Of a stretch of DNA of 64,000 nucleotides, positions 27,595-38,639 are shown piece by piece. Position 1 is the stretch's first letter; each line of letters opens with the position of its first letter. Position numbers and translations under genes: made by a program. Source of the DNA: Mangifera indica (Eukaryota; Streptophyta; Magnoliopsida; Sapindales; Anacardiaceae); NCBI RefSeq assembly GCF_011075055.1, contig NC_058155.1, forward strand, positions 9,457,537 to 9,521,536, written 5' to 3'. The notes beneath the pieces were generated by a model. That model searched no databases and was not told where the DNA came from. It worked only from the letters and a program-made list of their open reading frames with translations.

Positions 27595-27963
27595 ACCGCA
27601 TGTGGTGGAAAATCCACCAGATATGTAGCAATTTTCACATATATGGTAAAAACATTCTCAAATTGGCCTCAATAATTGGTGACGGAAAACTTCAGCGGGC
27701 ATTAAAAGTTGTTCGGCCCCACAAATAGGGAAAATGTCAGAAAGAAGTAGGCCAAAAGCTTATTCCCACTCAAGGTATGGTCAAACTCAAAGTCATTCCT
27801 TTTCACTTCTAAAACCCTAAATAATCATTTATAAAATTATTTCAATTAAAAATCTCATTTAAAATTAATCTTGCTCACCTTGTTTTGAGAGATACCGCTG
27901 GATATCCTGTCTTCCAATACTAGAAGTTACTTCACCATTAACAAACAGAATTCAACTCACAGC
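27595..27963 (+). promoter_or_regulatory. Conserved promoter and 5' leader of PUP copy 1
   Basis: This segment is nearly the same as 33955-34324 and 43385-43691, upstream of the other two PUP genes. Conserved phrases include GACGGAAAACTTC, GTCAGAAAG, TTGAGAGATACCG, CTAGAAGTTA and CAGAATTCAACTCACAGCATG. The conservation stands out from the more diverged flanks, which suggests shared regulatory and 5' UTR sequence. No specific factor site is assigned. Confidence 0.6.
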
Positions 27964-30046
27964 ATGGCGGAGATGGAATCAGCTAGCAATCCCAGCATCG
28001 CCAGGAAAAGTGCTCTTCTCATCCTAAACAGTATCCTCTTATCTATTGGCAACTGCGGCGGCCCACTAGTTATGCGTCTTTACTTCATCCATGGAGGCAA
28101 ACGAATTTGGTTCTCAAGCTGGCTTGAAACCGGCGGTTGGCCGGTTATTATCCTCCCCATCACCATAGGTTACTTCTATCGTCGCCGCAACCCGTCATCA
28201 CCCACCAACTTCTTCTTCATGAAAACTCCAATATTCATTGCCTCAGCGGTCATCGGGGTACTCACTGGCTTCGACGACTATCTCTACGCTTACGGCGTGG
28301 CTCGGCTTCCTGTTTCTACCATTACTTTGATTATAGCTTCCCATTTGGCTTTCACTGCGGCTTTTGCTTATCTTTTGGTCAAACAAAAGTTCACCTCTTA
28401 TTCAATAAACGCTATATTTCTGTTGACTATAGGAGCTGGTATATTGGCTCTACATACGAGCAGTGATCGGCCAGCTGGTGAATCAAATAGGGAGTATGTA
28501 TTAGGGTTTGTTATGACAATCGCCGCGGCGGCTTTGTACGGATTTGTATTGCCGCTTGTGGAGTTGACGTACAAGAAGGCGAAACGAGAGATAAGCTATG
28601 CTCTGGTATTGGAGATACAGATGGTGATGTGTTTATTTGCTACAGCCGTATGTACAGTGGGGATGCTGATCAATAATGACTTCAAGGTAATTTGTCTTTT
28701 CTCTTTTGCCTTAATCTTCTTCTCCGCATCTATAGTTTAGCTCATTTTTTTCTTTTTTTTTTAGACCTTCTTCTACTTTTGTGCCACGTGCAGCTTACCC
28801 ACATGTCAAATGCCGACCAAAGAATTACAATTTTATTATAAATTAGTTATTAATCAAAGAAATTAAGCACTCTGGCAAAACATGATTCTGCCTGAGTCTA
28901 ATCCAAGAGATTTTTATATATTTTAAATCAAAATTTCAGCCGAATCCACAAACTACGATCAAAAGCATCATGACGAAGCTCTTGATCTACTTATATCATG
29001 GTTGTCAGGTTGATTTAAGATTTAAATTCGTTTAAGCTTAAATTGGCTGAATTGAAGTGAAATCGGGTTGAATTTTTTTAAAAAATTTATTAATTTATTT
29101 TATTTTATAAGAGTTAAGCTCAATTTGATATTAAATAATATTTTTTTAATATACATTAATCAAAATAACTTTATTTTAATTTATTCATATTAAAACTTTT
29201 AAGTTCATAAATTTGATAAGTCAAACAACTTGAAAGCTAGAGTCTAAATTCAAAAATATTTATCTCTCTAACTCTAAGCTCGATTGAGTAAAATTTGAAT
29301 TTAACTTAAATTCAATTTTAAGTTAATAACTCAATTTTATTAAATTATATTATTTAAACTTAATTTTGGTGTGATTGATTTAATTTAAAAAAGATAATTG
29401 AATTTAAACCAGTTCCTCATCACTAAAAATAAATACATATATAAAACTGAAAGGAAATGTAACTAAACCATACTATTATCTCATCTAATCTCATTAAATC
29501 CGCACGATATTATTAAAATTAACAAATATTTGCTAAGAGAATGTAATGTCGTCGCTTTGGCCAAGTGGTTAAGGCGTGTATCTGCTAAATACATGGGGTT
29601 TCCCCGCGGGAGCTATAATCTCTCTGGTGACGATATTTATTAAATTTTTATGCAAATTTAATTTCATTTTCGCTTACAGATTCAAGATATTTGATTTATT
29701 TTTACAGGTCATTGGCAGAGAAGCCAGAGAGTTCGAGCTGGGTGAAACAAGGTATTATATGCTGGTAGTGGGAAGTGCATTAATCTGGCAATGCTTTTTC
29801 TTAGGAGCCATTGGTGTGATTTTTTGTGGGTCGTCTCTCTTATGTGCTACAATCATCGCCGTTCTACTTCCGGTAACAGAAATTCTGGCAGTCATTTTCT
29901 ACCAAGAAAAGTTTCAAGCAGAAAAGGGTATTTCTCTTGCACTATCCCTCTGGGGCTTTGCTTCATACTTTTATGGGGAAATAAAACACACCAGAACAGA
30001 AAAGCAGACGCCTCAAAGAGAGATGCTTCCACTTTCTAACACTTGA
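27964..30046 (+). CDS. Purine permease (PUP) family transporter, copy 1
   Basis: There are two exons, 27964-28686 and 29708-30046, joined in phase 0 (NNDFK | [10 protein letters not shown]), encoding 353 aa. The protein is of the PUP type in the drug/metabolite transporter superfamily. It has about ten hydrophobic segments, starting [20 protein letters not shown], and the family phrases [39 protein letters not shown] and [13 protein letters not shown]. PUPs move purines, cytokinins, pyridoxine or alkaloids with protons across plasma or vacuolar membranes; the substrate is not predictable here. The 1,021-bp intron contains a degenerate tRNA-Ser. No frame damage is seen. It is one of three tandem copies with very similar sequence. 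Confidence 0.92.
29551..29632 (+). pseudogene. tRNA-Ser(GCU)-like relic in the intron of PUP copy 1
   Basis: This 82-nt segment reads GTCGCTTTGGCCAAGTGGTT, then anticodon arm TGTAT-CTGCTAA-ATACA with anticodon GCT, a long variable arm (TGGGGTTTCCCC) and a T arm GGGAG-CTATAAT-CTCTC, with 3' GTGACG. Length and layout match plant tRNA-Ser(GCU). The T-loop has CTATAAT instead of TTCGAAT, which destroys the internal B-box promoter, and the acceptor stem has a mismatch. The anticodon stem is fully paired. It is therefore called a pseudogene. Confidence 0.8.
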
Positions 30047-30189
30047 TATGAACATGCACCCATTACTGCAAGTTGTACTATCTCTTTGGTATGCCAATAT
30101 TATTTACTTTATGTCTTCTCTTCAACTCAAAAGCGGGGGACTCTAAGAAAAGGGAATTAAAGAAATTAACCTAATCAATAGGGGCTAGG

Positions 30190-30545
30190 TGTTATAAACA
30201 GCCCGAACGATATTGTCTGCTTTGGGCTTAAGGCTCTCACGGTTTTGTTTCTCTTATGAAAACGCGTTATTCAAGTTAAGGGCTTCTGACCTCTGTTTAT
30301 ATACACGCTCAGTGGACAGAACAAGAACGATATGGGACTTCAGGTCACAACACACCTTCCCATCGCTATCGTGCTAATAACGTGTTATAAACAGTTTGAA
30401 CGATATTGTTCGTTTTGGGTTTTAGGCCCTCACGGTTTTATTTCTCTTATGAAAATACGTCATTCAAGTTAAAGGCTTCTGACTCATGCCTATATACACG
30501 CTCAGTGGACAGAACGGGAGCGATGTGGGATTTCAGATCACAACA
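30190..30545 (-). mobile_element. TRIM-like miniature LTR retroelement
   Basis: Two direct repeats of 163 bp (30190-30352 and 30383-30545) begin TGTTATAAACAG and end CACAACA. They flank an internal region of only 30 bp. The whole is bordered by a perfect 5-bp duplication, CTAGG at 30185-30189 and 30546-30550. Read on the minus strand, the internal segment starts CGTTATTAGCACG just after the 5' LTR (possible primer-binding site). It ends GATGGGAAGGTG just before the 3' LTR (purine-rich, possible polypurine tract), which suggests minus orientation. The LTRs differ at roughly two dozen positions by eye, mostly C/T. There is no coding capacity. The equivalent site in repeat unit 2 (about 37287) lacks the insertion. 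Confidence 0.85.
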
Positions 30546-31202
30546 CTAGGAAAATTGTCTCATAAGTTAAAAGATTAAGTAAAAATGTCTTATTTAGCTA
30601 TAATAACCAAAATACCTACATATATAAATAAAAAGTTTTTTATATCTTTACCTATATTTTTCCAAAATTCACTGTTAAAATTCAAAAGAAATCCTGAGGC
30701 TTCCCATAGGTTAAGCAGTCATTCAACTTATTCAAATTTTTTTTGATATTTTTTGTATTTTTCAATGACAAAAATAATAAAAAATGTTAGTACATCATCC
30801 CTCCTCTTATTTGAATCATTCCATTATTAGGATTATTTTGATTTGATGAAAATTTTGAGCGTTAAATTTTTAGAATTTCAATTTTGAATAATACATAAAA
30901 TATATTGGCATTTCCTTGTTTTGAATGAATTTTTTTTAGGGTTATTGTCTTATAAGATGTATAGATTTGATTTTTATTGAAATTAGAGGCTAAAATGATG
31001 ATATTTGGTTAAAAAATGGATTAGTTTGGCTGAAGATCCACCCCAAGGGACCATAGAATTCCCTGTGGCGAATGAAATCTTCTCTGGGTGGGAACGACAC
31101 CAGATGGGGGCGGGGATGCGATTTTTGAAACAATAAGGACCTAGGGGAAAGTGTATTTTGAACAGTGACCCCAGGGGGTTGGAACTCGAAAGAATTTGCC
31201 CC

Positions 31203-31230
31203 GGGGGGGGGGGGGGGGGGGGGGGGGGGG
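31203..31230. repeat. Poly-G run of 28 bases
   Basis: Twenty-eight consecutive G residues lie in a G-rich stretch that closes repeat unit 1. The equivalent end of unit 2 (about 37854-37920) is G-rich but interrupted (GGGGTTGGGGGCGGGGTGGG). It may form a G-quadruplex, and its exact length is unreliable in any assembly. Confidence 0.85.
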
Positions 31231-31819
31231 AGGGTGGTTGCCGGCGCGGGGGGAATCAATAATGTTTTCTTAATTCTGTAGTGTTTTTTATTCTTACAAC
31301 TGTAGTGTCTTTTGTATCTTTCTCACTGCTAAGCGCTTCCAAAGTCATTGCACAGCTTGGCTGTGTGACACATTAGTGCCTTGAAATTGCAAAGTCACCT
31401 CCAACATGATAGTTGAAGTGCATATTGTATCATATATTAAAAAAAATTAATTTATCATATTATGTATCAAATATCATATAGTATCATATAATACAAATTT
31501 TGAAAAAATAAAATAAAAAAATTATAATTGACATTTCATCATGTTAAAAAAATATCACAAATTAAATTTTTTCATATAAACCTCTATTACATCATCATTT
31601 TAAAAAAATTGTATCAGTTTATATTTAAAATATGTATTATATCATATAATATATTTGTTATATCATATTGATTCGATATATCTTATAATATATATTATTT
31701 TACTTATATATCATATTATAAAATATATATTATATATTTTAATTTATAATACATATTATATATTAGAAAATATTGATAATTATGTGCTCTAACCCAGAAA
31801 GTTGTCGGCTACGCCTCCG

Positions 31820-31821
<2 letters not shown>

Positions 31822-31886
<65 letters not shown>
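31822..31886. repeat. Compound CT/TA microsatellite
   Basis: About 19 CT units (31822-31859) pass directly into about 13 TA units. A shorter CT tract followed by TA lies at the equivalent place in unit 3 (about 38483-38540). Confidence 0.95.
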
Positions 31887-31894
31887 ATCACTTA

Positions 31895-32200
31895 TCTTAA
31901 ACTCTAAACAAAAATATTATAACAATAATCTATTTTTTAAAATACCCTATTGATAAACTCATACAGAAAGAAAAAAGTAATCTTTCTCTTTTTTCTTAAT
32001 ATTTTTTTTTCTTAACCCTTTAATAAGGAAATGAATCTCTACAATATAAAAAAATTCTTCAATAAATAAAACACTTGTAATTGAACAATAAAACCTATGA
32101 AAAAGAACCATTATAAAATATTTAACTTAAACACAAAGGAGAGAGACAAAAATTGTCAAATTTCTTTAGAGAATTCACATATAAAATATAATATTGTTGT
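31895..32200. repeat. Single arm of the palindromic element seen complete in unit 3
   Basis: This block contains CTTAAACTCTAAACAAAAAT, CCCTATTGATAAACTCATAC and ATTGTCAAATTTCTTTAGAG. It matches the left arm of the large inverted repeat at about 38640-39620 in unit 3. No inverted partner arm follows here; the M1 copy C occupies that place. Confidence 0.65.
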
Positions 32201-32204
32201 ACTC

Positions 32205-32560
32205 TATCTTTTATTATTTACATTACCTTGTTTAGTATGTCAATAATAAAAAATTATGATAATTTTCTATTATAAATGCTGACGTGACAAATAATATGGG
32301 GGTTAATTTAATTATCATCTTCATCATAGGTATTAAAAAATTATCAATGTAATCTTGATTTTATTCTAATTATATTATTATTTATTAATTTGTTGAAATA
32401 AAAATAAATTATTTTTAATTAATATAAAAAATTTAAAAATAATTATATTAAAAATATTTAAATAAAATAATTTACTAGTATTTTTTATTACCTCTAATCA
32501 AATACAATAATTATTTGTATTTATCAAATTTTATCAAATATAATAATAATAATTTATATA
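32205..32560 (+). mobile_element. MITE-like element, family M1 copy C
   Basis: This block shares ordered phrases with copy B of unit 1, such as ACCTTGTTTAGTATGTCAAT, AAAAATTATGATAATTTTC and ACAATAATTATTTGTAT. Position relative to the downstream CCCGATATTTTC landmark is the same as in unit 1. Confidence 0.6.
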
Positions 32561-33074
32561 TAATAATTTTTTAAATACTCTATTTTTAAAATAACCTTCT
32601 TATTTTTATAATAAATATCATTTAGACCGATGACCCCCTAATATTGTTGGCTCTGTTACTGTTTTGTTGTTATTTAAATATCAGAAGATAAATACACTAC
32701 AACTTGATATAATAAGTCGTTTGTCAAAAAGTTTGATTAACAGAAAATGTCATATTGTCAATTTAACAATCCCGATATTTTCAAATCCTCTCATATGTTT
32801 AATTATAGCTTAATACAGAATCACTTGAAAAATTTTTAAAAACTTAATTATTTATATTTATTATTGAAGTTAAAAATTAAAAATTTATTATCTTTAATAT
32901 AAAAATTAATAATTCTTTCTTACATAAGATTTAGAAAATAACCATTTCTCAGTTTTTTTGGTCACCGGCCCTGATTTCTCTCTCTCTTTCGGTATTTTTA
33001 CTAATTATTTTTGTCTTTGTCTGCAAGTTTCTTTGACGGTTGCCATAGTTTAGGTTCTTGAACACTTAAAAGGA

Positions 33075-33550
33075 TGTTTGGTTTGGATAATATTTTATTA
33101 TCAAAATAGAAAGATTATTTTGAAGATAAATTACTTAAAAGATTATTGAGTATAAATGATTACTATATTTGATAAAATTTGATAGGTATAAATAATTATT
33201 GTATTTGGTTGAAGGTAATAAAAAATTACTAATAAATTATTTTACTTAAATCCCCTTGAATATAATTATTTTTAAATATTTTTATATTATTTGTCATATT
33301 AATTAAAAATAAATTTATTTTTGTCTCAAAAAATTAATAAATATTAATATAATTATAATAAAATCAAGATTAGCTTGGTAATATTTAAATACCTAAGGTG
33401 AATATGGTAATCACATTACCATCTATATTACCTGTCATGTCATATTGGTAATAGAAAATTACTGTAATATTTTATTACTGACAAACCAAACAAAAAAATA
33501 AAAGATAGATTATCAAGGTAATCTTTAAAAATCATTACCAAACGGCGCCT
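33075..33550 (-). mobile_element. MITE-like element, family M1 copy D (inverted)
   Basis: The left end is GATGTTTGGTTTGGATAAT and the right end CATTACCAAACGGCGCC, which are imperfect inverted repeats around TTTGGT/ACCAAA. The interior is the reverse complement of copies A-C (for example AATATAATTATAATAAAATC). Units 1 and 3 read straight through the equivalent point ('aacacttgattgttttgaaaaatg' near 27168 and 'aacacgattgttttg' near 40154), so these are natural empty sites. Confidence 0.75.
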
Positions 33551-33954
33551 CAATTACTTTGAAAAATGGTATTAAAATATATACAATTATTAATTTCATT
33601 TTCTTAGCATATTATATATTATAATATATTACTGAATCATATTATAAACATGTCCTGTTGAATTTTCACACCTAAGAAGATTGTGTCAAATTAGTAGTAT
33701 ATGTCTATATTCTCATTTTTGTTGTAAATATAATTAAACAAATATGAAAAGATAAAGAAATTAAGGAAGAATTAAGAGAAAAGAGAGAGTGTTTGTATAT
33801 GCATGGGATCAGATGAAGAGATGTGTGTGTATAATTGAAAAGGGAATAGGTTTATACAGCCAAATTTTATTAACTCATGGCCAATAAAAATGTTCCACCT
33901 CTCAATTTTCATAAGCCCCCTCATCCTTTCTATTAAATCATTCTCCCCAAAATT

Positions 33955-34324
33955 TCTAACTTGACTGCATGTGGTGGAAAATCCACCAGATATGTAGCAA
34001 TTTTCACATATATGGTAAAAACATTCTCAAGTTGGCCTCAATAATTGGTGACGGAAAACTTCAGCCGGCATTAAAAGTTGTTCGATCCCACAGATTAGGG
34101 AAAATGTCAGAAAGTAGGCCAAAAGCTCTGGTAAAACTCAAAGTCATATTTTTTCACTTTTAAAACCCTAAATAATCATGTATAAAATAATTTCAATTAA
34201 AAATGTAAGTTAAAATTAATTTTGTTCAACCTTATATTGAGAGATACCGGTATATATCCTGTCTTCTACTAAAAGCCTCACTAGAAGTTATTTCACCACT
34301 AACAAACAGAATTCAACTCACAGC
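33955..34324 (+). promoter_or_regulatory. Conserved promoter and 5' leader of PUP copy 2
   Basis: This is equivalent to 27595-27963 and 43385-43691. It keeps GACGGAAAACTTC, TTGAGAGATACCGG and CAGAATTCAACTCACAGCATG. Small indels distinguish it from copy 1, for example the insertion of CTACTAAAAGCCTCA near 34266, also seen in copy 3. Confidence 0.6.
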
Positions 34325-37149
34325 ATGGCAGAGATGGAATCAGCTAGTAATCCCAGCACCGCCATGATAAGAGCTCTTCTCATCCCAAACGTTATCCTAT
34401 TATCTATTGGCAACTGCGGCATCCCACTAGTTTTGCGTCTTTACTTCATCCATGGAGGCAAACGAATTTGGTTCTCAGGCTGGCTTGCAACCGGCGGTTG
34501 GCCGGTTATTGTCCTCCCCATCACCATAGGTTACTTCTATCGCCGCGGCAACCCATCATCACCCACCAACTTCTTCTTCATGAAAACTCCAATATTCATT
34601 GCCTCAGCGGTCATCGGGGTACTCACTGGCTTCGACTGCTATCTCTACGCTTACGGCATGGCTCGGCTTCCTGTTTCTACCACTACTTTGATTACAGCTT
34701 CCCATTTGGCTTTCACTGCGGCTTTTGCTTATCTTTTGGTCAAACAAAAGTTCACCTCTGATTCAATAAACGCTATATTTCTGTTGACTTTAGGAACTGG
34801 TATATTGGCTCTACATACGAGCAGTGATCGGCCGACTGGTGAATCAAATAGGGAGTATGTATTAGGGTTTGTTATGACAATCGCCGCGGCGGCTTTGTAC
34901 GGATTTGTATTGCCGCTTGTGGAGTTGACGTACAAGAAGGCGAAACAAGAGATAACCTATGCTCTGGTATTGGAGATTCAGGTAGTGATGTGTTTGTTTG
35001 CTACTGCCGTATGTACTGTGGGGATGCTGGTCAATAATGACTTCAAGGTAATTTGTCTTTCCTCTTTTGCCTTCATCTTCTTTGCATGGCCAAAGGACTA
35101 CTTTCCACCCAGAGTATGTTATTTCCCATTTCCCTGATAATTTTGAAAATATTATTTATCTACATATGATCAATTAAATTTAATAAAATTTTAACTCCTA
35201 AAAATTTAATCTTATTTTTTATCTTAAAAGTTTAAAAACTAATATTTTATCCTCTAAACCAAATTTAAAAAGATCATATTTCCCTCTTAGAGTTTAATTT
35301 CAAAATCCATTTATTTTTTTTTGGTGTCATTATCGGTCGTCTTTCATTCTTGACGATTTCTTTTCCTCTGATTGCCCGTCTCAACTCCACCCTAATCCAT
35401 TTGACACTAAGAGATATTGTCTAGAAAGAAAAATCGTCTTTTCAGACGACGATGTCTTTCGGTGTCGGATGGATTGTGATGGAGTTGAGACGAGTCATTG
35501 AAGGAAGAAAAATAATCAGGAGAGAAAAACGACCGATGATAGCTTTAGAGAAAGTGAACAGATTTTGAAACTAAACCTTAAAAGGGCAATGTGATTTTTT
35601 TAAATTTGGTTTATGAAAAAAAAATTAATTTTTTAAATTTAGGAGAGAGAAAATAAAATTATATTTATATTTATTTTTAATATTAAATATAAAACAATAA
35701 TTTCATCTTTAAAATTAATAAAATTAAATAATCATAAATAGAATTTTCAAAATTAAGAAAATAAACTTTAATAATTCTGCATAGTATGAGGGGAATGTAG
35801 TCCTTCGGCCTCTTCGCATCTATGGTTTAGCTCATCTTCTATATCGGCCTTTTTTTAGGCCTTCTTCTACTTTTGTGCCACGTGCAGCTTACCCACATGT
35901 CAAATGCTGACCAAAGAATTACAGTTTTATTATAAATTAATTATTAATCAAAGAAATTAAGCACTTTGGCAAAACATGTTTCTGCCTGAGTCTAATCCAA
36001 GAGATCTTTTTTATATTTTAAATGAAAATTTTAGCCGAATCCACAAACTACGATCAAAGGCACCATGACGAAGCTCTTGGTCTACTTATACCATGGTTGT
36101 GAGGTTGATTTAAGATTTAAATTCGTTTAAGCTTAAACTGGCTGAATTTAATTGAAATTGAGCTCAAATTGTTTTTAAAAATTTTTGCATTTCTTTTATT
36201 TTAAAAGAGTTAAACTCAATTTGATATTAAAATTTTATTATTTTAATATATATTGATCAAAGTAATTTTATTTTAATTTATTCATATTAAAATTTTTAAG
36301 TTTATAAATTTGATAAGTCAAATAGCTTGAAAGCTAGAGTTTAAATTTGAAAATATTTATCTCTCTGACTTTAAACTCGTTTGAATCAAACTTAAACTTA
36401 ACTTAAATACAGTTTTAAGTTAATTATTAAACTCTATTAAATTATATTATTCAAACTTAAATTTGGTGTGATTGATTTACTTCCGAAAAGATAATTGAAT
36501 TTGAATTTAAATCAGTTCCTCATCACTAAAAATAAATATATATATAAAACTGAAAGGAAATGTAACTAAACCATACTATTATCTCATCTAATCTCATTAA
36601 ATCCGCATGATATTATTAAAATTAATAAATAATTATTAAGAGAATGTAATGTCGTCGCTTTGGCCGAGTGGTTAAGGCGTGTATCTGCTAAATACATGGG
36701 GTTTCACCGTGGGAGTTAGAATCTCTCTGGTGACGATATTTATTAAATTTTTATGCAAATTTAATTTCATTTTCGCTTACGGATTCAAGATATTTGATTT
36801 ACTTTTACAGGTCATTGGCAGAGAAGCCAGAGAGTTCGAGCTGGGTGAAACAAGGTATTATATGCTGGTAGCGGGAAGTGCATTAATCTGTCAATGCTTT
36901 TTCTTAGGAGCCATTGGTGTGGTTTTTTGTGGGTCGTCTCTCTTATGTGCTACAATCATCGCCGTTCTACTTCCGGTAACAGAAATTCTGGCAGTCATTT
37001 TCTACCCAGAAAAGTTTCAAGCAGAAAAGGGTATTTCTGCTGCACTTTCCCTCTGGGGCTTTGCTTCATACTTTTATGGGGAAATAAAACAAGCCAGAAA
37101 AGAAAAGCAGACGCCTCGAAGAGAGATGCTTCCACTTTCTAACACTTGA
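34325..37149 (+). CDS. Purine permease (PUP) family transporter, copy 2
   Basis: There are two exons, 34325-35047 and 36811-37149, in phase 0, encoding 353 aa with an intact frame. It is nearly colinear with copy 1. Differences that could matter lie in the membrane core: [13 protein letters not shown] instead of [26 protein letters not shown] instead of [13 protein letters not shown], and a proline in VIFYPEKFQ. The intron (1,763 bp) is enlarged by a 723-bp MULE-type MITE and carries a tRNA-Ser relic. Function as for the family: proton-coupled import of purine-like or other small solutes. Confidence 0.92.
35088..35810. mobile_element. MULE-type MITE in the intron of PUP copy 2
   Basis: The element is 723 bp, starting GGCCAAAGGACTACTTTCC and ending with the inverted form GGAATGTAGTCCTTCGGCC. 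It is flanked by a 9-bp duplication with one mismatch, TCTTTGCAT (35079-35087) and TCTTCGCAT (35811-35819). The interior also folds back: CCGTCTCAACTCCA near 35366 pairs with TGGAGTTGAGACGAG near 35481. No transposase is encoded. The equivalent intron positions in PUP copies 1 and 3 are uninterrupted. A 9-bp duplication and long inverted repeats are typical of Mutator-like MITEs. Confidence 0.88.
36654..36735 (+). pseudogene. tRNA-Ser(GCU)-like relic in the intron of PUP copy 2
   Basis: This 82-nt tRNA-Ser(GCU)-like segment has GGCCGAGTGGTTAAGGCG (D arm and A box intact), anticodon arm TGTAT-CTGCTAA-ATACA and variable arm TGGGGTTTCACC. The T arm is GGGAG-TTAGAAT-CTCTC; the T-loop TTAGAAT departs from TTCGAAT by one base. 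It is less decayed than copy 1, but the B box and variable stem are altered. It is probably not functional. Confidence 0.78.
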
Positions 37150-38491
37150 TATGAACACGAACCCTTTACTGTAAGTTGTATTATCTCTTCGGTATGCCAA
37201 TATTATTTACTTTATGTCTTCTCTTTAACTCAAAAGCGAGGGACTTTAAGAAAAGGGAAGTTCAACAAATTAACCTAAACAATAGGGTCTAAAAAACTTG
37301 TCCGAAAAGCTAAATGATTAAGTAAAAATGTCTTATTTAGATATAATAACCAAAATACCCTTATACATAAATAAAAAAATTTTTATATCTCTATCTATTT
37401 TTTTTCCAAAATTCACTGTTAAAATTCAAAAGAAATCCTATGGCTCTCATGGGTTGAGTGGCCATTCAACTTATTCAAAATTTTTTTCGATATTTTCCGT
37501 ATTTTTCAATGACAAAAATGATAAAAAAAATTAGTACATTATCTCTACTTTTGTTTGAATCATTCTATTATTAGAATTACTCTAATTTGATGAAAATTTT
37601 GAACATTTAATTTTTAGAGTTTTAATTTTGAATAATACATAAAATATATTGATATTTGCTTATTTTGATTAAATTTTTTGATAATTATTGTTTTATAGAA
37701 TATATAGATTCGATTTTTATTAAAATTGGAGGTTCAAATGCAATATTTGGTTAAAAAAAAAAAAAGATTAGTTTGGACGAAGATCCACCCTGAGGGACGA
37801 TAGAATTTCCTGTGGTGAATAAAATCTCCTCTGGGTTAGAACGGCGCCAGGTGGGAGGGGGGATGCGAACTTGCGGGGTTGGGGGCGGGGTGGGTTGTGT
37901 GTGGTGGTTGGGGGGAAATCAAGATGTTTTCTTAATTCTGTAGTGTGTTTTATTCTTACAGACTGTGGTGTCTTATGTATCTTTCTCACTACTAATTAAG
38001 CACTTGCAAAGCCATTGCACAACTTGGCTGTGTGACACATTAGTGCCTCCAGATTGCAAAGCCACCTCCAATAGGATAGTTGAATTATGTATTGTATCAT
38101 ATATTAAAAAAATTAATTTATCATATTATGTATTAAATATTATATCGTATCATATAATATAATTTTTTAAAACATAAAATATCAATAAAATAATAAAAAA
38201 TATAATTGATATTTTATCATATTAAAAAAATATCACAAATTAAAATTTTTTATATATATCTTTACTACACATCATTTTAAAAAAATTGTATCAATTTATA
38301 TTAAAAATATATATTATATCGAATTAATTTGATATATCTTATTATATATATTATTTTATTTATATATCATATTATATCTCATCATAAAATATATATTATA
38401 TATTTTAATTTATAATACATATTGTATATTAGAAAATATTGGTAATTATTGCACTAACCCATAAAGTTGTCGGCTACACCTCCCCTCTCTC

Positions 38492-38496
<5 letters not shown>

Positions 38497-38540
<44 letters not shown>
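38497..38540. repeat. TA microsatellite
   Basis: An uninterrupted TA run of about 44 bases following a short CT tract. Confidence 0.95.
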
Positions 38541-38546
<6 letters not shown>

Positions 38547-38639
38547 GAGATCTTATATCATAACCAATATCTTATTACATATTTAGTAAGGATATTATAT
38601 TTTTTATGTTTTTTTAAACCGTATATATATAATCATTTA

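Larger units (their letters stand above)
25714..31263 (+). repeat. Tandem segmental repeat unit 1 (about 5.55 kb)
   Basis: The phrase TTTTCTTAAT followed by 'ct.tagtg' and then GTGACACATTAGTGCC recurs at 25714, 31264 and 37927. Between these anchors the same landmarks appear in the same order: AT-rich leader, CCCGATATTTTC phrase, PUP promoter, PUP exon 1, intron with a tRNA-Ser relic, PUP exon 2, and a 3' flank ending in a G-rich block. This unit contains PUP copy 1 and, uniquely, the TRIM-like element at 30190-30545. Confidence 0.85.
31264..37926 (+). repeat. Tandem segmental repeat unit 2 (about 6.66 kb)
   Basis: This unit shares landmarks with unit 1 throughout, including the closing GATCCACCC...GAATT block (31033 and 37780) before the G-rich end. 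It is longer because it carries an inverted MITE M1 copy (33075-33550) and a MULE-type MITE inside the PUP intron (35088-35810), both absent from units 1 and 3. It holds PUP copy 2. Confidence 0.85.

Noticed and set aside
29551..29632. Functional tRNA-Ser(GCU) gene
   Set aside because: The T-loop CTATAAT lacks the TTCGA core of the B box and the acceptor stem is mismatched, so Pol III transcription is unlikely.
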